DNA of 9,981 bases from Actinomycetota bacterium (lineage in GTDB: Bacteria; Actinomycetota; Actinomycetes; Nanopelagicales; Nanopelagicaceae). A model generated the notes under the pieces. That model searched no databases. It had not been told where the DNA came from and saw only the letters and a program-made list of their open reading frames with translations. Made by a program: the position numbers and the translations under genes. Each line of letters starts with the position of its first letter. Position 1 is the stretch's first letter. The stretch is taken from assembly GCA_009699795.1 (NCBI GenBank), contig WLNK01000030.1:1-9981 (forward strand), read 5' to 3'. This document shows positions 1 through 6,035 of this stretch, piece by piece.

Positions 1-1017
1 AGATGGCGATGGTGCATCCGCAATTACAGGCGTAAAGATTGGCTCTTTATCAGTTAAGGCAATCCAAATTTGACCGGGAGCAAAGAGGATTTCTTCTCCG
101 TTGGCGTCCATCCATTTCGTGCCATCAGAAGCACTTTCACGCAACCAATTCGCAACTATGTACTTACCATTTCGAAGTACATAGCCTCGACCCTTTCCTA
201 CAGTTTGCGAAAATGGTGTAACTCCCCCGACTTTGTCGTGATATTGCGAGGGAGTAATAGAAACCATCTGTATTACAAACGTTGTCGCTCCTAATTGCTT
301 TCCTGAGTCGGCCAGATCTGGCATGCCCGCGTGTGACAACAACCACCTATCCTGCTCCTTGGACCACTTTGCTGAATAAGAATTCGCTGGCCAGGAAACT
401 TTGACTTCGCTAATTGGGGTACCAGTCTCTATCGATTGACCAAAATTCCAGCCCATATTTTTCGAAGTTGCGATCGATTTGCCTTCGTTAACAATTTTTT
501 GCATCAGTAAGTCTGATCTCAAGATCATTGCAAAAGGGCTAACGCGATTAGGATCAGTCGTATAGATAGAGGCAGGCTGGCGCTGAGCTCCCATGTTTTC
601 TAGATTTGCCGAACTTATAACCGGTAGCAATTTCTTTTGCGCACCGCTATATGCAAAAGCGACGCGACCAAATTGCTCCAATAGTTCAATATCCGTAATT
701 CGAGCACTTCTAACGGGACCCACGCGCATAGGAATTACTGAAGAAAATACAGCTGCAAGGCGCGTTAACCCGCCCTCAACTTCTTCGATGTAAACCAGAT
801 CAGCATCGTCAAGACCCACTTGTGGATGCGCCGCTGGAGTATCGTCAATTTTGACTACCAAAACTGGGCCGTCGCTACCCTCGCGTCCACTTATGGAATT
901 TACAACCGGGTCTTTGCCAATAATCGGGATCGCGCTAGGAATCGTTGCGCAACTCGACAAAACTACGACAACTGAAAGTAAACCAAATAATCTGGCTATA
1001 TATTTCTTAAAGTACAT
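1..1017 (-). CDS. DUF3048 (YerB-like) lipoprotein, 3' end cut by window edge
   Basis: Read by hand on the minus strand from ATG at 1017: an uninterrupted frame of 339 codons runs to base 1 with no stop, so the gene is partial at its C-terminus. Residues 1-23 form a lipoprotein signal: a basic start (MYFKKYIARLFG), a hydrophobic run and the lipobox LSSC with Cys23, so the protein should be anchored to the outer face of the membrane. Residues about 51-180 match the N-terminal DUF3048 domain, with PVLVVKIDDTPAAHPQ, EGGLTRLAAVF and VGPVRSAR. Residues about 220-325 match the DUF3048 C-terminal domain (VGKGRGYVLRNGKY, NWLRESASDGTKW, APGQIWIAL). The visible end, ADAPSPS, lies past the last domain motif, so only a short tail is probably missing. 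The start overlaps the LemA-like stop by 11 nt; an in-frame ATG at 1032 is an alternative, and neither has a clear Shine-Dalgarno. The family's biochemical role is unknown (B. subtilis YerB is the usual reference). Confidence 0.88.
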   Translation of the reverse strand, partial: MYFKKYIARLFGLLSVVVVLSSCATIPSAIPIIGKDPVVNSISGREGSDGPVLVVKIDDTPAAHPQVGLDDADLVYIEEVEGGLTRLAAVFSSVIPMRVGPVRSARITDIELLEQFGRVAFAYSGAQKKLLPVISSANLENMGAQRQPASIYTTDPNRVSPFAMILRSDLLMQKIVNEGKSIATSKNMGWNFGQSIETGTPISEVKVSWPANSYSAKWSKEQDRWLLSHAGMPDLADSGKQLGATTFVIQMVSITPSQYHDKVGGVTPFSQTVGKGRGYVLRNGKYIVANWLRESASDGTKWMDANGEEILFAPGQIWIALTDKEPIFTPVIADAPSPS

Positions 1018-1510
1018 CGGATTCAAATTCATAGGTCACAGGCAATGGTGCGCGTCCCGCTAAACGAAATACTCTGAAAACAAATTTCCTACGCACCATT
1101 TGCGTTCTATTTACAGCATCAACATGGATGGCGATCGCTACTCGAACTTTGTCGGTGAGTTCGGAAAGTTCACGAAGTAAGTCTTTTTCAATGGATCCGA
1201 TTATTGAGCTTTCATCATTTAATAGGAGCCCTAGCGCGCCTGATAGTCCGCTCTCTGCCATTGATCTATTTTCAATATCGGCATCACGTGCTTGATGGGC
1301 AGCTGCAGTCAGCAACAGTGCTGAAGCTGGATCTGAAATAGAACTTCTTGCGATTTCCAAAGCTATGGCAGCTCTGCGCTGAAGGAGCCCATCAAGATTG
1401 GCCCAACTTGTTTCCACGCGATGGTGCAAACGATCAAGGCGCGTGGCTGAATATGAGAGATACCAAAGTCCAAAGAGAATTATGAATAGGTAGAGCGCAT
1501 AATCTCTCAT
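1007..1510 (-). CDS. Small LemA-like membrane protein
   Basis: This protein of 167 residues has one N-terminal membrane segment (about 4-20, LYLFIILFGLWYLSY). An amphipathic helical region follows, whose start (about 29-54: HHRVETSWANLDGLLQRR, then AAIALEIA) resembles the opening helix of LemA proteins, where a conserved R-V-E-x-A-W-x-x-L-D-x-L-x-R-R pattern is typical. The C-terminal part (NRTQMVRRKFVFRVFRLAG, then PLPVTYEFE) also follows the LemA layout of a basic helix before a short hydrophobic-acidic tail. No catalytic motif is visible, and LemA function is unknown. The start is ATG at 1510 in an ATGA overlap with pimA, preceded by an AAGGA Shine-Dalgarno. M. tuberculosis has a membrane protein with a NUDIX domain (Rv2609c) next to pimA; the present protein ends before any such domain (no GX5EX7REUXEEXGU box). 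The LemA relation is judged by eye and moderately sure; the gene is real on length, coupling and RBS. Confidence 0.8.
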   Translation of the reverse strand: MRDYALYLFIILFGLWYLSYSATRLDRLHHRVETSWANLDGLLQRRAAIALEIARSSISDPASALLLTAAAHQARDADIENRSMAESGLSGALGLLLNDESSIIGSIEKDLLRELSELTDKVRVAIAIHVDAVNRTQMVRRKFVFRVFRLAGRAPLPVTYEFESDVL

Positions 1511-2691
1511 TCGTCCTTACCTTCTCTGCCTAGGAATCGTTGCCATCCTCGATTTTCTGATGCAAGACGTACACCAGTGCTTCCAACCATCGACATTTCG
1601 TAAATCGAATATATCTCCTCAGCAACAACATCCCAATCAAATCGTTGAGCATATTCTTTTCCTCGCTTAGCCAAATTTTTGCGTTTCTCTTCATTGCGCA
1701 GGAGATCAATGACCACTTTTGCAAGTTCTTGCGGATTTTCGGATGGAAATAGGGCGCCATATTCGCCGTGACCCAAAAGCGAATCAAATGCCGGAATATC
1801 ACTGGCAACAACTGCTGCGCCACCTGCCAGGGCCTCGGCGAGAATAATTCCGAAAGATTCACCTCCAGTATTGGGAGCTACATAAACTGCAATGGAGGTG
1901 AGTAAGTCCGCTTTTTCCTTATCCGAAATTCTTCCCAAGAATTCAAAACGATCCTTAAGTTGTATATCGATACTTTTCCTAAATTCTTCCGAATCTCCTG
2001 GACCAGCGATAAGAACCCTTACATCTGGTGCGAATCTGGCAATAATCGGTAAGGCTGCGAGTAAAACAGGAAGCCCCTTACGTGGTTCTTCAAAACGTCC
2101 AATAAAACCAATCGTGTTACCGCTCCACTTTTGCACAACCTCACCATCGCGATAGTGGTCGGCGTAAATTCCGTTGGGAACAACAATTGCATCTGTATCT
2201 AAATGTTCTGTGAGAGTAAGTCTGGCCGCCTCGCTGACGGCGATACGCGCCGTCAGCTTCTCAATGACAGGTTCCAGAATTGGCCCGATCGCAAAAATGG
2301 CCTTCTGCCGTTTAGCAGCTGCATGAAAAGTTCCAACCATCGGGCCGTCCGCAGCCCAGCAAGCAAGAAGTGAAATTGAGGGAATTGCTGGCTCATGGAG
2401 ATGAAGAAGATCAAATTCATTAGAAGAAATCCATTGACGAACTCTTGCAAATGCAATTGGTCCGAAAAGAACTCGTGCGACAGCGCCGTTATATGGAATT
2501 GAAATCGGTTTGCCCGCACTGGTTACATAATCAGGAACCTTTGATTCATCAATAACAGGAGCTAAAACACTCACAAAGTGCCCTTTACTAATTAGATACT
2601 CGGCTAAATCGCGTACATGGTTTTGAACTCCTCCGGGTGTATCCCAACCGTAGGGACAAACGATGCCTATTCGTAATTTCTTAATAGGCAT
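1507..2691 (-). CDS. pimA: Phosphatidyl-myo-inositol mannosyltransferase PimA (GT4)
   Basis: This GT4, GT-B fold glycosyltransferase transfers mannose from GDP-mannose to the inositol 2-OH of phosphatidylinositol, the first step of PIM synthesis at the inner face of the membrane. Its 394 residues fit the family, which is slightly shorter in mycobacteria. The N-terminal Rossmann half opens with IGIVCPYGWDTPGGVQNHV (8-26), carrying the donor glycine loop and the Gly-Gly-Val-Gln pattern. His123 lies in GTFHAA. The C-terminal half carries GFIGRFEEPRKG (195-206). R199, E202, R204 and K205 keep the spacing of the GDP-mannose-binding R196/E199/R201/K202 described for M. smegmatis PimA. The GT4 E-x7-E motif is ESFGIILAE (278-286). 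The start at 2691 is firm: GAGGAG lies six bases upstream and the ATG overlaps the acyltransferase stop (TAATG). Its place after pgsA and the PIM acyltransferase supports PimA over other GT4 mannosyltransferases such as PimB' or PimC. Confidence 0.95.
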   Translation of the reverse strand: MPIKKLRIGIVCPYGWDTPGGVQNHVRDLAEYLISKGHFVSVLAPVIDESKVPDYVTSAGKPISIPYNGAVARVLFGPIAFARVRQWISSNEFDLLHLHEPAIPSISLLACWAADGPMVGTFHAAAKRQKAIFAIGPILEPVIEKLTARIAVSEAARLTLTEHLDTDAIVVPNGIYADHYRDGEVVQKWSGNTIGFIGRFEEPRKGLPVLLAALPIIARFAPDVRVLIAGPGDSEEFRKSIDIQLKDRFEFLGRISDKEKADLLTSIAVYVAPNTGGESFGIILAEALAGGAAVVASDIPAFDSLLGHGEYGALFPSENPQELAKVVIDLLRNEEKRKNLAKRGKEYAQRFDWDVVAEEIYSIYEMSMVGSTGVRLASENRGWQRFLGREGKDE

Positions 2692-3578
2692 TACTGACTC
2701 CTCAAAATTTTCTCATCTATCCAAATTCGTTGGAGCATGTGCCAATCCTCTGGATGTTTGGCAATTCCAAGAGCAAAATTATCCGCGCATTTTTGAACGA
2801 CTAATTGAAGTTTCTCTTGATCGGTGCCGGATTCTGGGATTGAAATTTCTTTCAAATCTATATGTATTCCTTTATCGGTGTATGAAACAAACGCGGTAAC
2901 AAGAGCCACTCCAGTGCGAATCGCAAGGAGTGCAGGCCCAGCAGGCATTGAGGCTTGTCCACCGAAAAAGTTAACTCCAATCCCGCTAGCTGAAAGATCT
3001 CGATCTGCAACAAGGGCGATAAGTTTTCCCTGTCGTGCTCGTTGAACGAGAGTTCCCATTGCTCGATTATCAAGTGGAAGAACTTCCATTCCAAGTGATT
3101 CTCGATGCTCTAAAAATCTTTGAAAAAGTGCTTCTGGTTTTAACCTTTCGGCAACTGTGACCAGGGCAAGCCCCATAGATGCAAAATAGGCTCCAGCTAA
3201 ATCCCAATTTCCAGCATGCGGAAGCGCAACGATTACCCCTTCACCACGTTTCATCGGACCGGTTATGTACTCCTCATTGGTGCAGGCGACTCGATCTTGA
3301 ATGCTTTGCTTTGACCAATCCGGCGATCGAAAAGTGTCACACCAGTAACGCATATATGACGAAAGAGCGCGCTGTACTAAATCTTCAAGTTCCTCTGTCG
3401 AAATGTTCGGCGAAACTCGCGATAGATTGTCACGAAGTCTTTGGACGCTATTTCCATTCTTTTTTGCAAAATACTTAGAGATAAATTCAAAAAGTGCGTA
3501 CGCATGTTTCTCGGGAAGAAGTCTCACGATTGCCCACCCGAAAAAGTACGCTCTCACAATGAGAAAATCCTTAACCAT
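2691..3578 (-). CDS. patA: Phosphatidylinositol mannoside acyltransferase (PatA-like, LPLAT/HtrB family)
   Basis: This protein of 295 residues belongs to the HtrB/LpxL-type lysophospholipid acyltransferase family. In mycobacteria PatA (Rv2611c) moves an acyl chain from acyl-CoA to the 6-position of the mannose added by PimA, on the cytosolic membrane face. The catalytic HxxxxD motif is visible as H121-A-G-N-W-D126 inside VALPHAGNWDLAGA. A further conserved arginine lies in FLEHRES (R159), and a hydrophobic-basic stretch follows at LIALVADRDLSASGIG (187-201). The H/D/R spacing fits what I recall for M. smegmatis PatA (H126, D131, R164). The first 35 residues are hydrophobic-amphipathic (YFFGWAIVRLLPEKHAYALF), suiting membrane association. 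The ATG at 3578 directly abuts the pgsA TAG stop with no spacer and no Shine-Dalgarno, so translation probably relies on coupling. Position between pgsA and pimA makes PIM acyltransferase the best call; a lipid A-type substrate is unlikely in this phylum. Confidence 0.93.
   Translation of the reverse strand: MVKDFLIVRAYFFGWAIVRLLPEKHAYALFEFISKYFAKKNGNSVQRLRDNLSRVSPNISTEELEDLVQRALSSYMRYWCDTFRSPDWSKQSIQDRVACTNEEYITGPMKRGEGVIVALPHAGNWDLAGAYFASMGLALVTVAERLKPEALFQRFLEHRESLGMEVLPLDNRAMGTLVQRARQGKLIALVADRDLSASGIGVNFFGGQASMPAGPALLAIRTGVALVTAFVSYTDKGIHIDLKEISIPESGTDQEKLQLVVQKCADNFALGIAKHPEDWHMLQRIWIDEKILRSQ
2698..2703 (-). promoter_or_regulatory. Strong ribosome binding site of pimA
   Basis: GAGGAG on the minus strand sits six bases before the pimA ATG, inside the last codons of the upstream acyltransferase gene. 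It is the clearest Shine-Dalgarno in the window. It fixes the pimA start and suggests that pimA can recruit ribosomes itself rather than depending only on coupling through the TAATG overlap. Confidence 0.75.
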
Positions 3579-4184
3579 CTAAGACGCTGCCCGTTTCACA
3601 ACTAAAATTCGTTGCATCACCGTAATGACTCCAAGTATCAATAGCGCCCAGAATCCAATTGAAAGTGCGTACCCGACACCGAGACCAGATAAACCCACCG
3701 CAGTTAAAGCGATAAGCAAACGCTCGGTTCGTTCAGCGATTCCGATAGAACAATCTATTCCGAGTGATTCAGCTTTTGCGCGGATATATGAAATTAGAAA
3801 GCCCAACACCATCGCCAACAGAACAATGTAAGCAAGCGGATCACTTTTGCGAATCAAATAAATCGCGACACCAAAATGAAGCGCAGCATCAGAAATGCGG
3901 TCTAAGGTCGAGTCTAGAAATCCTCCCCATTTGCTTGCTCCTCGTTGGGAGAGTCGGGCCATTGCGCCATCGAAGAGATCGCTGAGTGAAAAAAAACAAA
4001 TTGCGATTGTGCCTATAAATAGCTGGCCACGCGGAAGGAAATATAGAGCACAAGTAGCCAATCCAAGAGTTCCGAGAAGTGTCACGCCATTTGGCGTTAG
4101 ACCAATTCGCAGCGCTAGGCGTGCCACTGGGTTAATCAACTTAGTGACCATTGGCTTAAGAGAACTACTAATCATCGGGCTCAT
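3579..4184 (-). CDS. pgsA: Phosphatidylinositol phosphate synthase (CDP-alcohol phosphatidyltransferase)
   Basis: This integral membrane enzyme joins CDP-diacylglycerol and inositol phosphate to give phosphatidylinositol phosphate, which a phosphatase then converts to PI, the substrate of PimA. The whole CDP-alcohol phosphotransferase signature is present: D69-x2-D72-G73-x2-A76-R77-x9-G87-x3-D91-x3-D95, the four aspartates being the metal-binding and catalytic set. Hydrophobic segments at about 31-50, 56-69, 117-135 and 153-190 fit the six-helix fold. The N-terminus (INPVARLALRIGLTPNGVT) resembles actinobacterial PI-phosphate synthases (PgsA1/PIPS) rather than phosphatidylglycerophosphate synthases, and the PIM gene neighbourhood agrees. 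Its 201 residues are normal or slightly short for the family. ATG at 4184 is the longest start; ATG at 4175 is also possible. There is no good Shine-Dalgarno, and only 15 nt separate it from the divergent gene. It is the first gene of a five-gene operon. Confidence 0.94.
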   Translation of the reverse strand: MSPMISSSLKPMVTKLINPVARLALRIGLTPNGVTLLGTLGLATCALYFLPRGQLFIGTIAICFFSLSDLFDGAMARLSQRGASKWGGFLDSTLDRISDAALHFGVAIYLIRKSDPLAYIVLLAMVLGFLISYIRAKAESLGIDCSIGIAERTERLLIALTAVGLSGLGVGYALSIGFWALLILGVITVMQRILVVKRAAS

Positions 4185-4199
4185 CGTAGGCTTTACACC
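4185..4199. promoter_or_regulatory. 15-nt divergent intergenic region
   Basis: This is the only non-coding DNA between the divergent pgsA operon and the EF-G-like gene. Fifteen bases cannot hold two full promoters, so the -35 elements, and for pgsA probably the -10 as well, must lie inside the opposing coding sequence. I could not find a convincing -35/-10 pair for pgsA. The region is best read as overlapping divergent promoters with very short or absent 5' leaders. Confidence 0.4.
4187..4192 (+). promoter_or_regulatory. Candidate leaderless -10 box for the EF-G-like gene
   Basis: TAGGCT fits the actinobacterial TANNNT -10 pattern and ends seven bases before the ATG at 4200. Transcription would then begin at or next to the start codon, giving a leaderless mRNA. 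No convincing -35 is seen at the usual distance. No proper Shine-Dalgarno precedes the ATG, which agrees with leaderless translation. This is an inference from a short, degenerate motif. Confidence 0.3.
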
Positions 4200-4784
4200 A
4201 TGACATCTCCTAGTTTGGCGCTCAAAATTTCAGTCTTTGCTCATGTGAGTGCCCAGCCACAAGCCCTGGCTGAAGTATTTAATGGCGCCGTTGCTTCGAG
4301 TGTTGATTCGGAGATTGATCTCGCAATTTTCGCCATTAATCCAGCAGCTGGTATAGATCAGATGACAATTGATTTGTGGCATCAAGTAAGTGAATACCAA
4401 ATTCCAAGACTTTTACTTGTAGTTGGTTTAGATGGATCAGAAATAGATTTTGACGATGCTGTTCTCGTTGCAAACAGAGTCTTAGACCCAGTCGTTACTC
4501 CATATCTTGTTTTACATGGTGATAATGGTGAACCTGCTGCACTAATTTCACTTTCAGATATGAAAATCCGGGACTATTCAACTACTCCACCGACGATAAG
4601 AGAGAGTGAATCTGAACATCAGGAAATCATTTCCGATTTTCGCCATGAATATCTTGAAGCTTTACAAGAGATGGGAGAAGATGCTTTTGCGGCAGGATTG
4701 CTATTCCCGGCCATCCCAATTGTTCTGGGCAAGAATATTGGCGTTGATATCGCAGGCCAATACATAAACCAACTTAGTTCTTAA
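4200..4784 (+). CDS. Free-standing degenerate EF-G-like G domain without GTP-binding motifs
   Basis: These 194 residues align by eye to the G and G' parts of elongation factor G. Residues 10-25 (ISVFAHVSAQPQALAE) take the place of the EF-G P-loop region (GIIAHIDAGKTTLTE type), but the G-K-T core is gone. Switch I and the D-T-P-G motif are absent: the sequence passes within about 12 residues to IDLAIFAINPAAGIDQMTID (39-58). That segment corresponds to EF-G's DGAIVVVDAVAGVEPQT. YQIPRLLLVVG (66-76) matches YGVPRIVFVNK, but the N-K-x-D guanine motif has become VVGLD. AALISLSDMKIRDYS (113-127) matches the G' GVIDLLTMKAYIW region. The end, about 147-194, matches the segment closing with a short helix before EF-G domain II. 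No domains II-V follow, so neither GTP hydrolysis nor translocation is expected. Function is unknown; it could be a regulatory or binding protein, or a decayed gene kept open. It is divergent from pgsA and convergent with the nitroreductase, overlapping it by 11 nt. The gene is likely real; the EF-G relation is by-eye inference. Confidence 0.75.
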   Translation: MTSPSLALKISVFAHVSAQPQALAEVFNGAVASSVDSEIDLAIFAINPAAGIDQMTIDLWHQVSEYQIPRLLLVVGLDGSEIDFDDAVLVANRVLDPVVTPYLVLHGDNGEPAALISLSDMKIRDYSTTPPTIRESESEHQEIISDFRHEYLEALQEMGEDAFAAGLLFPAIPIVLGKNIGVDIAGQYINQLSS

Positions 4785-4797
4785 GTTTAAGAACTAA
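4774..4797. repeat. Near-perfect palindrome over both convergent stop codons
   Basis: Two 11-nt arms, TTAGTTCTTAA (4774-4784) and TTAAGAACTAA (4787-4797), are exact reverse complements around a GT spacer. The left arm contains the stop codons of both convergent genes: the nitroreductase TAA (4776-4774) and the EF-G-like TAA (4782-4784). In RNA it could fold as a hairpin from either strand and act as a bidirectional terminator or 3'-end stabiliser. The stem is AT-rich and lacks a long U tract, so it is not a textbook intrinsic terminator. It could instead be a binding site for a dimeric regulator. Confidence 0.5.
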
Positions 4798-5499
4798 ATC
4801 GCTTACATCTAGGCGGTGAGCTTTAAACGAATTCACGGGTGAATCTGTTGGATATCCAATAGCAATTCCACATAGCAATCGGTAATCACCTGATACTTCG
4901 AATTCTCTGCGAACCACATCGTCCCAAATTCCTACCGCTCCTTGTGCGCAGGTACCTAGTCCGAGTGCATGGGCTGAAAGCATCAAATTCTCCATCATGA
5001 GTCCGGCATCGCTCGCAGCGTAAATGTGAAGACTCTTATGTATGTAAATAAAAAGTTCTACCGGCGCACCAAAGAACTCATAGTTTCGCGCCCATTGCGC
5101 ATCGCGGTTAACGACATCACCGCGAGCCACGCCAAGAACTGAATAGAGTTCTTTACCTATTCGCTGGGCGCGAGGTTTCAATTCAGCTACATATGGTTTG
5201 GTCATTCTTCTATTACTAGTCGGCAACCCATGACGTGTAAAAAAGAGCTTTATCTTGGAAAAAGCGTTTCCGTTACGAGCTTTTGAAAGTGCAGCCCATC
5301 GACTAAGAAATTCATTACTAATACGATCGCGAACTTCACCCGTAGCAACCGCAACCTTAAATGGTCGCGTGTTAGACCAGCTTGGAGCAGTAAGTGAATC
5401 TGTTAACAGTTGCTCAATAATTTCTGGTGGCACTGTTTTTGGCAAGAAGTCACGAGTGCTGCGGCGTGAGGCTAAAAACTGCGAAAAATCGGAATCCAT
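4774..5499 (-). CDS. Nitroreductase family FMN-dependent oxidoreductase
   Basis: A 241-residue cytosolic flavoprotein of the nitroreductase family, whose members reduce nitro compounds, quinones or related substrates with NAD(P)H. Numbered from ATG at 5499, the FMN phosphate-binding start is RRSTRDFLPKTVP (12-24). APSWSNTRPF (38-47) is the second conserved FMN and dimer motif. GLGTCAQGAVGIW (180-192) and CGIAIGYP (210-217) are the C-terminal FMN-binding motifs. The natural substrate cannot be read from sequence. A longer frame begins with TTG at 5505, but ATG at 5499 forms a TAATG overlap with the HIT stop, typical of coupled genes, and is preferred. There is no Shine-Dalgarno. It is the last gene of the pabB-pabC-thrS-HIT operon, and its tail (LVLKLKN) is encoded in the palindrome shared with the convergent gene. 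A role in folate or tRNA metabolism is not implied by the family. Confidence 0.9.
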   Translation of the reverse strand: MDSDFSQFLASRRSTRDFLPKTVPPEIIEQLLTDSLTAPSWSNTRPFKVAVATGEVRDRISNEFLSRWAALSKARNGNAFSKIKLFFTRHGLPTSNRRMTKPYVAELKPRAQRIGKELYSVLGVARGDVVNRDAQWARNYEFFGAPVELFIYIHKSLHIYAASDAGLMMENLMLSAHALGLGTCAQGAVGIWDDVVRREFEVSGDYRLLCGIAIGYPTDSPVNSFKAHRLDVSDLVLKLKN

Positions 5500-6032
5500 T
5501 ACCAAGCCGCAGCAATTTCATCTCTAGTAGTTGATAACAAAGCTGGGAGCGTTTTGGTCTGTCCGATGATTGGCATGAAATTTGCATCTCCAGCCCATCT
5601 TGGAACAACGTGCTGATGAATATGTTCGGCAACACCTGCTCCCGATATCGCCCCCTGATTCATCCCGAGGTTGAATCCCCCTGGGCTTGAAACTTTACGA
5701 ATTGTTTTCATGGCGTGCGCAGTTAATTCACTAATCTCATTGCGCTCTTGCGTTGTCAGCTCTGTTAAGTCAGCAACGTGGCGATTCGCGCAAACCAAAA
5801 GGTGGCCCGCGTTATATGGATAGAGATTCATGACCACATAAGCACTTTCACCTCGAGCCACGATAAGCGCCTCTTCGTCACTTAACGTTGGGATTCGACA
5901 GAAAGGACAAACAGCTTCATTACCAGCAAGTGGCCTATTCGTTCCTTTGAGATATTCCATGCGATGAGGCGCCCAAAGTCGTTGCCAAGCGTCTGGCATA
6001 CCGGCTCCGCCAAAATTTTTCTCTTCTGACAT
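5499..6032 (-). CDS. HIT family protein, probable Ap4A phosphorylase
   Basis: A 177-residue histidine-triad hydrolase/transferase. The triad is H137-I-H139-Q-H141 in AEHIHQHVVPRW; the middle or last histidine of such triads is the nucleophile on the phosphate. CPFC (C42, C45) is a likely metal-binding pair, probably with a histidine such as H85 and one from the triad. The N-terminal RLWAPHRMEYLKG (18-30) and the final PRW (W146) resemble M. tuberculosis Rv2613c, reported as a diadenosine tetraphosphate phosphorylase that splits Ap4A with phosphate into ATP and ADP. Rv2613c also sits between thrS and pgsA1, so this is probably its orthologue. Residues 131-133 (GAG) lie where I recall a Gly-Ser pair in Rv2613c, so specificity may differ. 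The gene starts three bases after thrS stops and is likely co-translated with it; only a weak AGG precedes the start. Confidence 0.9.
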   Translation of the reverse strand: MSEEKNFGGAGMPDAWQRLWAPHRMEYLKGTNRPLAGNEAVCPFCRIPTLSDEEALIVARGESAYVVMNLYPYNAGHLLVCANRHVADLTELTTQERNEISELTAHAMKTIRKVSSPGGFNLGMNQGAISGAGVAEHIHQHVVPRWAGDANFMPIIGQTKTLPALLSTTRDEIAAAW

Positions 6033-6035
6033 TTG

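Noticed and set aside
593..1063. Plus-strand open frames of 66 and 70 codons opposite the first kilobase
   Set aside because: They lie antisense to the DUF3048 lipoprotein gene, have no Shine-Dalgarno or family motif, and look like shadows of it.
3895..4203. Plus-strand 102-codon frame antisense to pgsA, ending at the EF-G-like start
   Set aside because: Arginine/proline-rich composition without motifs is typical of a frame opposite a membrane protein gene; pgsA has its full catalytic signature on the other strand.
4200..4784. Complete translational GTPase or a truncated gene continuing in another frame
   Set aside because: P-loop, DTPG and NKxD are missing, and the region past the stop is fully occupied by the convergent nitroreductase gene, so there is no room for EF-G domains II-V.
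5500..5505. TTG start at 5505 for the nitroreductase, giving a 243-residue protein
   Set aside because: The extra Met-Val adds nothing conserved, and ATG at 5499 makes a TAATG overlap with the HIT stop, the same junction used by patA and pimA here.
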